From positions 1,816,462 through 1,880,461 of the forward strand of contig NZ_CP017448.1 in assembly GCF_001753165.1 (NCBI RefSeq): DNA of 64,000 nt. The letters are read 5' to 3'. The DNA is from Acidihalobacter aeolianus (GTDB lineage Bacteria; Pseudomonadota; Gammaproteobacteria; DSM-5130; Acidihalobacteraceae). Positions 9,139 through 19,449 of the stretch are shown here, one piece after another. Each line of letters starts with the position of its first letter. Position 1 is the first letter of the stretch. The position numbers and the translations under genes are program-made. The notes beneath the pieces were generated by a model. That model was given only the letters and a program-made list of their open reading frames with translations. It had not been told where the DNA came from and ran no database searches.

Positions 9139-9840
9139 CTAGCGGCTTTCCGCGCGCCCCTGCGTAGCGGAAGCTCGGCCGCCCGCATCGCTGCCCAGCC
9201 ACACCGGCAGGTCGGTGATCGCATGCAATATCGTGAGCGGTTCACAGCCCAGAAGGTGCTCGACCGGGTGTACGCCATAGCTGACGCCGACCGCTGACGC
9301 ACCGGCATTACGCGCCATGTCGAGATCGAAGGTGGTGTCGCCGATCATCAAGGTCTCGCGCGGCGAAACCCCGCATCGCTCCATCAACTCCTCCAGCATC
9401 GCGGGATGCGGCTTGGAACGACTCTCGTCGGCACAGCGCGTGGCGTGAAAGCGTGCGCCAAGACCGCTCTCGTGCAAACTGCGATCCAGACCAGAACGCC
9501 CCTTGCCGGTGGCGACCGCGAGCAGGTAACCGGCGCCATCAAGTTCGCCCAGCACATACTCCACACCAGGAAACAGGGCCTGAGGAACCGAAGACGCTTC
9601 CATGAAAGCCACCCGGTAGGCGTCGGCAAAGTGCGAGATGAAACCCGCATCGGCCTGCGGATACAGGGCTCGCACCGCCTCTCCGATTCCCAGGCCGATG
9701 ATCCGGCGTATCGATCCGGCGCCTATCGGATCCAGATCGAGTGCGCGCATCGCTTCCTGCATGCAGGCCACGATGCGTGCCTCCGAATCCATCAGGGTGC
9801 CGTCCCAGTCGAAGACCAGGAGCGAGAATCTGCGCGTCAT
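9139..9840 (-). CDS. HAD-superfamily hydrolase (phosphoglycolate phosphatase-like)
   Basis: A 233-aa HAD hydrolase of subfamily IA. Motif I is FDWDGTLMDSEAR (nucleophile Asp10, acid Asp12), motif II is AVATGKGR, motif III is the lysine in ESRSKPHPAM, and motif IV is MIGDTTFDLDMA. The cap domain sits between motifs I and II. It overlaps the rluC stop by 4 bases (ATGA), and this rluC-HAD pair is common in gammaproteobacteria. The substrate is unknown; phosphoglycolate and similar small phosphomonoesters are candidates. It ends 36 bases from the convergent maf stop. Confidence 0.88.
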   Translation of the reverse strand: MTRRFSLLVFDWDGTLMDSEARIVACMQEAMRALDLDPIGAGSIRRIIGLGIGEAVRALYPQADAGFISHFADAYRVAFMEASSVPQALFPGVEYVLGELDGAGYLLAVATGKGRSGLDRSLHESGLGARFHATRCADESRSKPHPAMLEELMERCGVSPRETLMIGDTTFDLDMARNAGASAVGVSYGVHPVEHLLGCEPLTILHAITDLPVWLGSDAGGRASATQGRAESR

Positions 9841-10802
9841 GTCTTTTCCAACCTTTCGAGGACGGTGCGCAGGTCTTCGGGCAGTTCGCTTTTGAAGTGG
9901 TAGCGACGCCCGCTGCCTGCCATCTGGAATTTCAGTTCGGCCGCGTGCAGAAACTGCCGTTTCAACCCCACCCCGCGCAGTATCCGGTCAGCGGCGAAAT
10001 CCCCGTAGCGCGCATCGCCGGCCACGGGATGCCCGAGATGTGCGGCATGCACGCGGATCTGGTGCGTACGGCCGGTGTCTATCGCGACCTCCATGAGCGT
10101 ATGCGCCGGCAATCGCCGCAGCGGCTTGAAACGGCTGCGCGCGCGATCGCCGTCCTCGTCCACCGACACGTTGCGCATTCGCCCACGTCCGGCCTCGCGC
10201 GATAACGGCAGGTCTATCTGGCGGCCCTCTCCCTGCCAGCGCCCGTGCAGCAATGTGAGATAGCGCTTCTCAACCTTACCGGTTCGCCACAGATCGTGCA
10301 GACGCGTCAAGGCGTCGCGCGAGCGGGCAATCAGCAGCAAACCGCTGGTTTCGCGATCGAGACGGTGCACCAGTTCCAGAAAAGGGGCATGCGGCCGCGC
10401 CGCGCGCACCGCTTCGATCAGTCCATAGCGCAAACCGGTGCCCCCGTGCACGGCCAGCCCCGGAGGTTTGTCGAGGACCAGCAGATCCGCGTCCTCATGC
10501 ACCACCGCATCCTCCACGCGCTCGAGCAGCGCGGGGGGGAGCGATTCCGGGTCACCGCCCTGGACCAACCGTTCGATCGGCGGCACCCGAATCGTATCCC
10601 CGGCGGCAAGTCGTTGCGCGGGCTTGGCGCGGCCCCCATTGATGCGGACCTCGCCTCGCCTGACGATGCGATACACGAGACTGCGCGATACGCCTTTGAG
10701 CTCGCGCAACAGGAAGTTGTCGAGGCGCTGACCAGCGTACTCCTGGCCGACCGGCAGGTGCCGGACGCGCGATTCCGCGAACTCAGGTACGTTCGTTTTC
10801 AT
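9837..10802 (-). CDS. rluC: 23S rRNA pseudouridine synthase RluC
   Basis: RluC forms pseudouridines 955, 2504 and 2580 in E. coli 23S rRNA. The 321-aa protein has an N-terminal S4 RNA-binding domain (AGQRLDNFLLRELKG to VRINGGRAKPAQRLAAGD) and a catalytic domain with LVHRLDRETSGLLLIA, whose Asp is the catalytic residue. GRTHQIRVHAAHLGHPVAGD follows later. It is divergent from rne, the same pairing as in E. coli, which strongly favours RluC over RluD. It is translationally coupled to the HAD gene downstream. Confidence 0.94.
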   Translation of the reverse strand: MKTNVPEFAESRVRHLPVGQEYAGQRLDNFLLRELKGVSRSLVYRIVRRGEVRINGGRAKPAQRLAAGDTIRVPPIERLVQGGDPESLPPALLERVEDAVVHEDADLLVLDKPPGLAVHGGTGLRYGLIEAVRAARPHAPFLELVHRLDRETSGLLLIARSRDALTRLHDLWRTGKVEKRYLTLLHGRWQGEGRQIDLPLSREAGRGRMRNVSVDEDGDRARSRFKPLRRLPAHTLMEVAIDTGRTHQIRVHAAHLGHPVAGDARYGDFAADRILRGVGLKRQFLHAAELKFQMAGSGRRYHFKSELPEDLRTVLERLEKT

Positions 10803-10831
10803 AAATGTATGATATCAACATACAATTGACT

Positions 10832-10860
10832 TTGATGCGCTCACGCAAGCTTGCTATATT
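10832..10860 (+). promoter_or_regulatory. Predicted rne promoter
   Basis: TTGATG (10832-10837), a 17-base spacer and TATATT (10855-10860). The start would be near 10867, giving an rne leader of about 420 bases, comparable to the long autoregulatory leader known in E. coli. Confidence 0.55.
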
Positions 10861-11287
10861 TGCGGGGGGGGCCGTCATATATGCAACACAACCGGCCCCT
10901 ATACAAGCAGTGATTTCCCGTGATCGGGTGTAGCCGGATCACGATCTCCAGGGATCACACCCTCCCAGCGGATGTGCCCCGACTTTTTAAGGTACCGTTT
11001 GCCCTTGTTCATGGATGGCCAAAGTACGCAGCAGTTCCACGGCGACGCCGCATCGTTCGCCGCGAATCCGCACGTCAACCGGCCTTCGTCAATACACCAT
11101 GCAAGGCGCCACTACGGCATGACAAAACCCAGAGCCCCGCGCCGCGCCGACTGGGCGGCCCTGATGCATCGTTTGCTTCGCGACTGGCTGAGCCTGTATC
11201 TCGGCAGCCTGCTCGACGCATCCCATCGAATGGGCCAGCCCTGGCGGCCGGCCGAATGCGGGCTCACCAGAAGAGACACCTCAATCC
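10861..11287 (+). other. Long 5' leader of rne
   Basis: About 420 bases with no convincing gene. A hairpin is seen at 10919-10925 pairing with 10937-10943 (CGTGATC/GATCACG), and the first bases after the promoter contain a run of eight G. In E. coli a comparable leader lets RNase E control its own mRNA; the same role here is inferred from position and length. Confidence 0.5.
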
Positions 11288-14119
11288 ATGAAACGCATTC
11301 TGATCAATGCCACCCAGCCGGAGGAGCTGCGCGTGGCCATGGTCGATGGCCAACGGCTATACGATCTCGACATCGAAGTCCCCTCCAGAGAACAGAAGAA
11401 AGCCAACGTCTACACGGGCGTCATCACCCGGGTTGAACCCAGCCTCGAAGCTGCCTTCGTCAATTTCGGCAGCGAACGCCACGGCTTCCTGCCATTCAAG
11501 GAAGTTGCGCGCGAATTCTATGCCGAAAGCGTGCGCGATCCGGCTGCCCGGCCCACGATCAAGGAAGCCCTGCGCGAAGGACAGACGGTACTCGTCCAGG
11601 TCGAAAAGGAAGAACGAGGCACCAAGGGCGCCGCACTGACCACCTTTATCAGCCTGGCCGGACGCTACCTCGTCCTGATGCCCAACAACCCGCGCGCAGG
11701 CGGCGTTTCGCGTCGCATCGAAGGCGACGACCGTAGCGAACTGCGTGACGCCATGAGTCAACTGGAAGCGCCCGAAGGCATGGGGCTGATCGCGCGCACC
11801 GCCGGCGTCGGCCGCACCGCCGAAGAACTGCAATGGGACCTCGACTACCTGTTGGTCCTCTGGGAAGCCATTCGCACTGCGGCAGCCGAACGCAAGCCCC
11901 CCTGCCTTATCTATCAGGAAAGCAACGTCATCATCCGGGCGCTGCGCGATCACTTCCGCAATGACATTTCCGAAGTCATCATCGACGACGCCAAGGTCTA
12001 CGAGCAGGCGCTCGACTTCGTACGCCAGGTCATGCCGCAAAGCGCACGTAAGCTCAAGTTGTACGAGGATCGCGTTCCGCTGTTCAACCGCTACCAGATC
12101 GAACATCAGATCGAGAGCGCCTTCGAGCGAGAGGTTCGTCTCCCTTCGGGCGGCGCGATCGTGGTCGATCACACCGAAGCCCTGATCTCGATTGACGTCA
12201 ACTCGGCCCGTGCGACCAAGGGCGGGGACATCGAGGAAACCGCACTGAACACCAATCTCGAGGCAGCCGACGAAATCGCACGTCAGCTGCGCCTGCGCGA
12301 TCTGGGCGGTCTCGTCGTGATCGATTTCATCGATATGGCTCCAAGCAAGCATCAGCGCGAGGTCGAAAACCGCCTGCGCGACGCCCTCAAGCTGGATCGG
12401 GCACGCGTGCAGGTTGGCCGGATATCACGTTTTGGCCTGCTCGAGATGTCGCGCCAGAGGCTGCGTCCCTCACTGGGCGAGTCGAGCAACATCGTCTGCC
12501 CCCGCTGCAGTGGCCATGGCACGATTCGCGATGTCGAATCGCTGGCCCTTGCGGTGATCCGTCTGATCGAAGAAGAGGCCATCAAGGACAAAACCGCGCA
12601 GATCGTCACCAAGGTTCCCGTTGAAGTGGGCACTTTCCTCCTCAACGAAAAGCGCGCAACCATTGGTGATATCGAACAACGGCACGGAGTCAGCGTGATC
12701 GTCATACCGACACCTGCGCTGGAAACGCCGCATTTCGAGCTGGAGCGGGTACGAGACGATGGCCGCACCAAGGATGATACCTCCTCACCCGCCGCTTCGT
12801 TGAGCTACAAACTGGTGGAAGTACCGGCAGACCCCGCACTTCCGCATGCAAAAGCCCAACATCCTGCGCCGCAGGCTCCTGCGGTATCCATGGTTTCACC
12901 ACCCGTCCCCGCCATGCCACCGGCGGCGATGTCAGAAACCGTATATACCCCAGCGAATGAAACCGAAAGCAAGCCCGGCCTGATCACTCGCATCTGGCAC
13001 AGTCTGTTCGCCCCAATGCCTGAACAAGCGACAGAATCCGCTTCCGCTGCGCCACAAGCACCGCGGGTTCGTCCACAGGCGCGTATCGCACCAACAACGC
13101 ATTCAACCAGCGATTCAGACCGCAAGCAGGATGGCGGGCGTCGGCGTGGCAAACCCCAGCGCGAGCGCACAGCGGAAGACGGGGCACGCACGGAAAACCG
13201 ACACAAACCACAGGCAGAGAATCGCAGCAAGCCTGCTGAAGCGGAAGCCCCCAGGAAACAAGCCAGCGGCGAGGCCCGCAAAACCCGAGCAAGCGACGAA
13301 AATCGCAACGCCTCGGAAGACGGTGATACTGCACCGCGTTCACGTTCGAGCCGCCGACGCTCCAACCGACGTCGGGCGCGTAATCGTGAAGCCGTCGAGC
13401 GCGACGATTTGTCGACAGACAGCAGTACTGCCGAGCCGACACAAGAATCAACTGCTGCGGCACCGTCCGAGTTGCCCGCCTCCGGCGAACAGGCAACTAC
13501 AGATAATGCGGAAAACGCGGCCAGCGACGATAACGCAAACACGAATGGACCGCGCCGACGTCGCAGACGTGGCGGGCAAAAACGGGCAACGGGTTCGGCA
13601 GAAAATATCCGAACCGAGGATGGCGACGCCATCCAAACCGGGGAACCGAAGCAACAACCCGCTCCGGCGACAGAGCAGGCAATCCGCTCGACCGCGCACA
13701 CTGCGGAACCTACCGAAGCGACCACTGAAAGAAAGGTGAATGCCGTACCAGCCAGCGCTCAGCCATCCGCCGCTGAAACCCCGGTTCGAACTCAGCTGGT
13801 TAGCGAACCCAGTGAAGCGCCCGGAAAGCACTTAGCACAGGCACCGATGTCTACCGACGCGAGTTCACGCCAAGAAGCGGCTTCCGCTCCGGCAGCAGCA
13901 CACCAAGCTCAGGTAGAAACCACGCGCGCGCAATCTGCGGCCAATCCCGTCCATGCGGACGGGCATGAGCCGCCGAAAGCTAAAACGGATAACCAAGCTT
14001 CAGCCGAACCACGCCCATCGACCGCAGCGTCGCCTGCTGAGGCCCCAGCGCGAGAAAGCGCACCGCAATCGCCGGCTGCGCCTCCGTCTGAGGCCCCTGG
14101 CAAGACAGCTGAAGGTTAG
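11288..14119 (+). CDS. rne: Ribonuclease E
   Basis: RNase E is the main endonuclease of mRNA decay and rRNA/tRNA processing and the scaffold of the degradosome. In this 943-aa protein the catalytic half (1 to about 500) aligns almost residue for residue with E. coli. It has the S1 domain (about 39-120), metal ligands Asp303 (SIDVNSA) and Asp346 (VIDFIDM), and the zinc-link CPRCSGHG with Cys404 and Cys407. The C-terminal half is low complexity, rich in Ala, Glu, Pro, Gln and Arg, with arginine-rich patches ([15 protein letters not shown] and [11 protein letters not shown]) that should bind RNA. The long leader fits autoregulation. An 11-bp hairpin follows the stop. Confidence 0.97.
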   Translation: MKRILINATQPEELRVAMVDGQRLYDLDIEVPSREQKKANVYTGVITRVEPSLEAAFVNFGSERHGFLPFKEVAREFYAESVRDPAARPTIKEALREGQTVLVQVEKEERGTKGAALTTFISLAGRYLVLMPNNPRAGGVSRRIEGDDRSELRDAMSQLEAPEGMGLIARTAGVGRTAEELQWDLDYLLVLWEAIRTAAAERKPPCLIYQESNVIIRALRDHFRNDISEVIIDDAKVYEQALDFVRQVMPQSARKLKLYEDRVPLFNRYQIEHQIESAFEREVRLPSGGAIVVDHTEALISIDVNSARATKGGDIEETALNTNLEAADEIARQLRLRDLGGLVVIDFIDMAPSKHQREVENRLRDALKLDRARVQVGRISRFGLLEMSRQRLRPSLGESSNIVCPRCSGHGTIRDVESLALAVIRLIEEEAIKDKTAQIVTKVPVEVGTFLLNEKRATIGDIEQRHGVSVIVIPTPALETPHFELERVRDDGRTKDDTSSPAASLSYKLVEVPADPALPHAKAQHPAPQAPAVSMVSPPVPAMPPAAMSETVYTPANETESKPGLITRIWHSLFAPMPEQATESASAAPQAPRVRPQARIAPTTHSTSDSDRKQDGGRRRGKPQRERTAEDGARTENRHKPQAENRSKPAEAEAPRKQASGEARKTRASDENRNASEDGDTAPRSRSSRRRSNRRRARNREAVERDDLSTDSSTAEPTQESTAAAPSELPASGEQATTDNAENAASDDNANTNGPRRRRRRGGQKRATGSAENIRTEDGDAIQTGEPKQQPAPATEQAIRSTAHTAEPTEATTERKVNAVPASAQPSAAETPVRTQLVSEPSEAPGKHLAQAPMSTDASSRQEAASAPAAAHQAQVETTRAQSAANPVHADGHEPPKAKTDNQASAEPRPSTAASPAEAPARESAPQSPAAPPSEAPGKTAEG

Positions 14120-14128
14120 TACTCTGCC

Positions 14129-14155
14129 CAGCCGGCCCCTCCCCGGGGTCGGCTG
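14129..14155 (+). terminator. Hairpin after rne
   Basis: An 11-bp stem (14129-14139 with 14145-14155, CAGCCGGCCCC with GGGGTCGGCTG, one G-T pair) and a 5-base loop. There is no T-tract, so intrinsic termination is uncertain. It lies between convergent genes and could serve both. Confidence 0.5.
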
Positions 14156-14178
14156 AGGCTACGGAATCGATCGAGTCC

Positions 14179-14667
14179 TCAGGTGGATGTGGCTCTTTTG
14201 CCGATCTCCTCGATCAATCCGGCACAAGCCTCTTCGACAAGATCCAGCACGTGTTCGAAACCTTCTGACCCGCCGTAATAAGGGTCCGGAACTTCGATTA
14301 CGCCTCTTTCCGGGGCGAAACTCATCAGCAAGTTCATGGAAGCCACTGATCCCGGATTTCCGACACGCTGACGCAACGCATCAAGGTTCGACTGATCCAT
14401 AGCTAGGATGTAATCGAAACGTGTCGTATCGGCCGGTTCGAAGCGCCTCGCCCGCTGCGCAGACAGATCATAGCCTCGTCGCGCTGCGGCAGCCTGCATT
14501 CTTGCATCAGGAGGCTCGCCAACGTGGTAGGCATGAGTTCCCGCCGAATCCACTCGCACCGGGATACCCGATGCTGACTGTCGCCATAAAGCCTCGAACA
14601 CCCCTTGAGCCGCGGGTGAACGACAGATATTGCCCATGCAGACGAATAAAACGCCAATCTCTTGCAT
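14179..14667 (-). CDS. Low molecular weight protein-tyrosine phosphatase
   Basis: A 162-aa enzyme with the P-loop VCMGNICRSP near the N-terminus (the CX5R(S) motif: nucleophile Cys and binding Arg). The general-acid loop is DPYYGG and the C-terminal helix is ACAGLIEEI. I chose the ATG at 14667 because GAGG is 5 bases upstream; an in-frame start at 14715 would lie inside bioA. It starts 10 bases after bioA ends, so the two form a transcription unit. Some bacterial members regulate capsule tyrosine kinases, but none is nearby and the target is unknown. Confidence 0.9.
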   Translation of the reverse strand: MQEIGVLFVCMGNICRSPAAQGVFEALWRQSASGIPVRVDSAGTHAYHVGEPPDARMQAAAARRGYDLSAQRARRFEPADTTRFDYILAMDQSNLDALRQRVGNPGSVASMNLLMSFAPERGVIEVPDPYYGGSEGFEHVLDLVEEACAGLIEEIGKRATST

Positions 14668-14677
14668 ATGGACCTCG

Positions 14678-16039
14678 TTATTCGTGCGTCGCCAGTTCAA
14701 TCCCTTCGATTGCAATGCTACCCAGCGTATCGATCTGCTCTGGTGTGATCACATATGGCGGCATGAAGTACACAACATTGCCTAAAGGCCGCAGTAGGGC
14801 ACCTTTGCTCAATGCGTGGTGATAGACACGCAATCCCCGCCTTTCCTGCCACGGGTAAGGGGTACGGCTAGGTTTATCAGCAACCATTTCTACGGCCAAA
14901 ACCATCCCTGTCTGGCGAATCTCAGCCACGTGCGGATGATCTGCAAGCTCTGCTACAGCATCGTACATTCGAGCTGACAAATCTCGGTTGCGATGGACCA
15001 CATTGTCAGTTGCAAAGATATCCAGCGTTGCGAGCGCCGCACTGCAGGCCAGCGGATTGCCGGTATATGAATGCGAATGCAGAAATGCCGTCATCCGCTC
15101 ATAGTCGTCATAAAAAGCCCGGTATATCTCATCCGTGGTCAGGACCGCTGCCAAGGGCAGATACCCGGCAGTCAGACCTTTCGACAAGCACATAAAGTCA
15201 GGCGTGACAGCTGCCTGTTCGCAAGCGAAGAGCGTGCCGGTACGTCCGAAGCCAACGGCGATTTCGTCAGCGATAAGATGCACACCGAAGCGATTACAGG
15301 CATCTCGCAGCAGTCTCAGATACTCCGGGTCATACATTCGCATGTTGCCCGCACACTGGATCAACGGCTCGACAATAACCGCACAGACTTCATCTGCGTG
15401 CTGTCCAAGCGCCCGCTCCATATGTGCGAACTGCCTTCTGGCCACGTCGGCACAACTTTCCCCCTGTTCGCGCGCGTAACAATCAGGCCCCGGCACGACG
15501 ATGGATTCCATGAGCAACGGCGCATAGGTCTCTTTGTAAAGCGCGACATCGCCGACCGATAAAGCCCCCAGCGTTTCTCCGTGATAGCTATTGGACAGGC
15601 AGATAAAGCGGGTTTTTTTATGCTGACCTCGGTTAAGCCAGTAGTGGAAGCTCATTTTGAGAGACACTTCCACTGCGGCAGATCCGTTGTCCGCATAGAA
15701 GCATCGAGAAAGTCCCGGTGGCGTTATTTCAACCAACCGCTCTGCCAGGGTTACCGCTGGCTCATGCGAGAAACCAGCCAAAATGACATGTTCCAGGGTA
15801 TCCAACTGTTGTTTAACAGCCGCGTTGATACGAGGATTCGCATGACCGAATATATTCACCCACCAGGAACTCACCGCATCGATATAACGTCGTCCGTCGA
15901 AATCTTCCAGCCATACCCCCTCACCTCGTCGTATCGGAATTGGAGGATAGGCCTCATGATCCTTCATCTGCGTGCACGGATGCCACAGCACGGCTAGGTC
16001 ACGGTTCTGCCATTTCGTATTTTCTTGCATGAGCACCAT
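14678..16039 (-). CDS. bioA: Adenosylmethionine--8-amino-7-oxononanoate aminotransferase
   Basis: BioA makes 7,8-diaminopelargonate in biotin synthesis, using S-adenosylmethionine as amino donor and PLP as cofactor. In the 453-aa protein, LWHPCTQMKDHE and DAVSSWWVNIFGHANP are typical of BioA. Asp258 (LIADEIAVGFGRTG) and Lys287 (CLSKGLTAGYLPLAAVL) hold the cofactor. The start could be this ATG or the one three codons later. No other bio gene is in the window, so this is a detached biotin gene. The product supplies the cofactor used by the nearby carboxylase, though the two are not linked in transcription. Confidence 0.95.
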   Translation of the reverse strand: MVLMQENTKWQNRDLAVLWHPCTQMKDHEAYPPIPIRRGEGVWLEDFDGRRYIDAVSSWWVNIFGHANPRINAAVKQQLDTLEHVILAGFSHEPAVTLAERLVEITPPGLSRCFYADNGSAAVEVSLKMSFHYWLNRGQHKKTRFICLSNSYHGETLGALSVGDVALYKETYAPLLMESIVVPGPDCYAREQGESCADVARRQFAHMERALGQHADEVCAVIVEPLIQCAGNMRMYDPEYLRLLRDACNRFGVHLIADEIAVGFGRTGTLFACEQAAVTPDFMCLSKGLTAGYLPLAAVLTTDEIYRAFYDDYERMTAFLHSHSYTGNPLACSAALATLDIFATDNVVHRNRDLSARMYDAVAELADHPHVAEIRQTGMVLAVEMVADKPSRTPYPWQERRGLRVYHHALSKGALLRPLGNVVYFMPPYVITPEQIDTLGSIAIEGIELATHE

Positions 16040-16177
16040 CCGGATAATTCAAATGAATATATGCACCGGTGCCATGGGCAACCGGCCGGACTGTATGCTG
16101 GAGGATGAGATGCCAGGACGCAACCGCAACTGGACTAAGGTTTGTCGACACTCAGGTATTGGATAATCCCTGGTAAT

Positions 16178-17662
16178 TTATAGTGCCGCTTTGCGTAATC
16201 GGCCGTAAGTCTCGCACAGAGATCTGAGATCCTCGACTAAAGTCTCAGCGCACATTTCCCAGGTAAAACGCCATCGCCAATTTACTTCAGCACTGGTCCC
16301 AGGGGTATTCATCCTATGCTCACTCCCCAATCCGAGCAGGTCCTGCATGGGCACGACAGCCAAACTGGCAACTGATGCCATGGCAGTTCGAATCAAAGCA
16401 GCGGGCATTGGTTCGCCAGGATTCCCCAGATAATCGAGTATCCGCTTACGGGCGTCTAAAGTGCGCCCTTCGAACCAGCCCAGTGTAGTGTCATTATCGT
16501 GAGTCCCTGTATATACCACGCAGTTCTGAATAAAGTTATGCGGCAAATAGGGATTGTCTGCATCACTATCAAATGCAAATTGCAATATACGCATGCCTGG
16601 CAAATCGAAATCGTCACGCAAGGTCTCGACATCAGGAGTGATCACGCCAAGGTCTTCAGCAACGATGGGTATGTAACCAAAATGAGCGAATAGCTTTTCG
16701 AACAACTCCCGACCTGGCACATCGACCCAATGCCCATTCATTGCGGTGTCTTCGCCCATCGGCACGGACCAACAAGCGACAAAACCTCTGAAGTGGTCAA
16801 CGCGTATAAAGTCGTATAACTCTAATTGAGTCTCAAAACGCCTGAGCCACCAAGCGAAGTCGTCTTCAAGCATTTTATCCCAACGGTAGAGAGGGTTTCC
16901 CCATAGCTGTCCCGTGGCAGAAAAATAATCGGGCGGCACCCCCGACCTTGAACGCGCGAATCCACGCTCATCAAGATCGAATAATTCGCGATTAACCCAT
17001 ACATCCGCACTGTCATGTGCAACAAATATCGGCATATCGCCAAATAGGCTGACGCCATTTCGATTCGCATAATCTCGCAAATTCTTCCACTGGCAGAAAA
17101 AAACAAACTGAGAAAACCGGCATCGGTTTATCTCTATGTATTGCTTCTCCTGCAGTTCTTCTAGCGCATCCTTGTGACGATCGCGGTATTCATCCGGCCA
17201 TTCCCACCATGGACGATTCTGATATAGCAATCTCAGAGTCCGATACAGCGCATAGTCGTCCAGCCAGTAGGCATGCTGGCTTAAAAAAGCATGGAACTCT
17301 TCCTCTCGCCCTGGGGATACGTGAATTTTGGATAGTGCGAGATCAAGAAGTTGGTCCATATCGAATGGATCCAACTCCACACCATACTCTTCGGCAACCC
17401 AGGCTGGGTCGATCAGTCGTGTATCACCCGCATGTGCCGACTGACATTGATAGGGCGAACCCTCACCATGTGGTTCGTTAAGTGGAAGGAGTTGCCAAAC
17501 GCCAATACCTGCTGCAGACAACAAATCTACAAACCGATAAGCGTCTTCTCCGAAAATACCGGTACTGTACGGCCCAGGCAGAGAGGTTGGATGCAACAAA
17601 ATGCCAGCCGTACGCCTGTCCAATACGGATTTGGATTGCTGCAAAGCAGCCTTGTCCCTCAC
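16178..17662 (-). CDS. malQ: 4-alpha-glucanotransferase (amylomaltase, GH77)
   Basis: A 494-aa GH77 enzyme that moves maltooligosaccharide segments between alpha-1,4 chains, used in glycogen and maltodextrin turnover. Landmarks are the N-terminal RTAGILLHPTSLPGPYSTG, the GH77 signature GVPPDYFSATGQLWGNPLY, IRVDHFRG with the nucleophile Asp, VAEDLG with the acid Glu, and GTHDNDTTLGWF. The start is a GTG overlapping the stop of the GH57 gene (GTGA), so it is translated with that gene. The region looks less GC-rich than its neighbours. It is the last gene of glgC-GH57-malQ. Confidence 0.95.
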   Translation of the reverse strand: MRDKAALQQSKSVLDRRTAGILLHPTSLPGPYSTGIFGEDAYRFVDLLSAAGIGVWQLLPLNEPHGEGSPYQCQSAHAGDTRLIDPAWVAEEYGVELDPFDMDQLLDLALSKIHVSPGREEEFHAFLSQHAYWLDDYALYRTLRLLYQNRPWWEWPDEYRDRHKDALEELQEKQYIEINRCRFSQFVFFCQWKNLRDYANRNGVSLFGDMPIFVAHDSADVWVNRELFDLDERGFARSRSGVPPDYFSATGQLWGNPLYRWDKMLEDDFAWWLRRFETQLELYDFIRVDHFRGFVACWSVPMGEDTAMNGHWVDVPGRELFEKLFAHFGYIPIVAEDLGVITPDVETLRDDFDLPGMRILQFAFDSDADNPYLPHNFIQNCVVYTGTHDNDTTLGWFEGRTLDARKRILDYLGNPGEPMPAALIRTAMASVASLAVVPMQDLLGLGSEHRMNTPGTSAEVNWRWRFTWEMCAETLVEDLRSLCETYGRLRKAAL

Positions 17663-19449
17663 GTCAGTTCCTGTCCTCGACGCATGGTTCCACCTGTAGC
17701 AGGATCCCCCCCTCCATAGGTAAATGCGCGCTCAAGGTACTCCGGTGGTTGAACTCCCAGGTGACGGTACAATTCACCCAGGTGCATGCGGTACAGACGG
17801 TCAAAATCACTCACTGATCCACTCGGATTGTAATCCCCAAACCACCAGCACCAATCTGAACCTTCGCAAATAGCTAACTGATGGGTGGCACGATCACTTT
17901 CGCTACTGCTTAGGCCCTTACGACTTATCGCATCGTCATAGGCCTGCTTGGCCTCGATAAGCATATCCCAGCCGCGGTTCTTGTCTCGATCACCGATCCA
18001 TGTAGAAAAGGTGCCATAAACCCAGCTTCCAGAAACCACGTTTTTAAGTACTGGCGATGCTCGACGATCTTTCCTTTTCGTCTCACTCGATTTTGCAGGT
18101 ACCTGAGATGCAGCCCCATCAGGCCTATTGGTACTCGCCATATCAAGAATGTCCGAGAACGTCGTCATCTGAATTTTGGGGTGGCTGCTCAAAACTCTGT
18201 AGAGTTTCGAGAGGAAATAATACCCATTTGCTGGGTAGTACTCCCAAGCATTCTCACCGTCCAATATGACGGAAACAGTTATAGGTGCGGCATTTTCTTC
18301 TGCAAGTTCAGCCAGTGATTCCAGCTCATGCACGAAATTTGCCGCCGCATCATCTCCATGCCAAGTGGAATAAGTGAACCCAATGGCATCTGATATCTTG
18401 TCGTCACGGAAAAAACATCGAATGGGTGTTTTGCCATAACCATAGTGCTGATAAAGCCATTCCTTTCTATCCGCCAGATCACTACCCGACGACTTCAAGC
18501 TATTCGCCAAAACGGTTTCACCACTAGCGGTCCAACGGAACCCGTTCTCACCCAACAAGTCCAGTACAGGCCCACTAATACTGCCCTCGGAAGGCCAACA
18601 ACCATTTGGGCGCATTTCGAAGACCCGCTCAAAGGTGGATATACCCTTCTCGAGATGCCAGATCACCCGAGTTTTGCCATCGGGGTAGGCTGTGGACCTC
18701 GTTGGCAAGACAACTTCAGGCCATGCCTCTCGAGCTGAATTCAGATCCACCAGCAAAGGCATGATTGGATGACCGTACGGTGTCATTGACAGCTCAATAC
18801 GGCCTTGACGTGCAAGAATTTTGTAACGTTCCAATACTCGGGAAAGATTTTCTCCAATTACCTCAATAAGCAGATTTCTGTCATCGAATGAAAAATGAGT
18901 ACCCTTATCCAGCAGGTGTTTGATGCGCATATCTCCTCGCCGAATGGTCTCACCCATCCAACTCAGGTGGTACCAAACGAGAAGATCGCTCAAGAATTGA
19001 TCCGACACATAATCGATCGCCTGATTTTGGTCCTGAAGACGAGTCAGCATGTCGACCAAGCCCTTATAGACCGGCCAAGGATCAACCATCCGTGTTCTGT
19101 TCGCCTTGAGACACGATTGCGCTAGCCATAGTCTTTGCGAACTAGTTTGAGGCATGCTTTCCGTGGCGAGTGCGCCGAGTAGTGGATCCCGTATCGATTC
19201 ACCATGTTGGAGCCACGCCTCGATTTGTGCTGAATAATCCTCTATCTGCTCGAGGAGTACCGGTGCGAAATTCACCACGGCTCTAGCTTCTGGTTCCATC
19301 TCCAAGTGCGCTGCCATATCGGTATAGTCTTTTAGCGCATGAAGATATGTCCAGGGTAGCTGGTACTGACCTGAATTCAAATCCCGGTATTCAGGCTGAT
19401 GCATGTGCCAACACAGCACCAGTTGTACAGGTTTGATGTTATCTGGCAC
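17659..19449 (-). CDS. GH57 family alpha-glucan hydrolase/transferase
   Basis: A 596-aa GH57 protein, likely an amylase or glucanotransferase acting on alpha-glucans. It opens with [14 protein letters not shown], a GH57 motif, and continues with the [13 protein letters not shown] region. The nucleophile motif is [10 protein letters not shown] and the acid is in [14 protein letters not shown]-terminal helical region follows. GTG is the start, inside the last codons of glgC (11-base overlap), and the stop overlaps malQ, which places it in the glycogen operon. Family 57 includes alpha-amylase, 4-alpha-glucanotransferase and branching activities, and I cannot tell which applies. A separate GH13 branching enzyme is encoded next door, so a debranching or amylase role seems more likely. 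Confidence 0.88.
   Translation of the reverse strand: MPDNIKPVQLVLCWHMHQPEYRDLNSGQYQLPWTYLHALKDYTDMAAHLEMEPEARAVVNFAPVLLEQIEDYSAQIEAWLQHGESIRDPLLGALATESMPQTSSQRLWLAQSCLKANRTRMVDPWPVYKGLVDMLTRLQDQNQAIDYVSDQFLSDLLVWYHLSWMGETIRRGDMRIKHLLDKGTHFSFDDRNLLIEVIGENLSRVLERYKILARQGRIELSMTPYGHPIMPLLVDLNSAREAWPEVVLPTRSTAYPDGKTRVIWHLEKGISTFERVFEMRPNGCWPSEGSISGPVLDLLGENGFRWTASGETVLANSLKSSGSDLADRKEWLYQHYGYGKTPIRCFFRDDKISDAIGFTYSTWHGDDAAANFVHELESLAELAEENAAPITVSVILDGENAWEYYPANGYYFLSKLYRVLSSHPKIQMTTFSDILDMASTNRPDGAASQVPAKSSETKRKDRRASPVLKNVVSGSWVYGTFSTWIGDRDKNRGWDMLIEAKQAYDDAISRKGLSSSESDRATHQLAICEGSDWCWWFGDYNPSGSVSDFDRLYRMHLGELYRHLGVQPPEYLERAFTYGGGDPATGGTMRRGQELT

Noticed and set aside
10972-11436. A 154-codon frame in the rne leader
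   Set aside because: No recognisable domain, it overlaps the rne start in another frame, and its composition is that of random GC-rich DNA.
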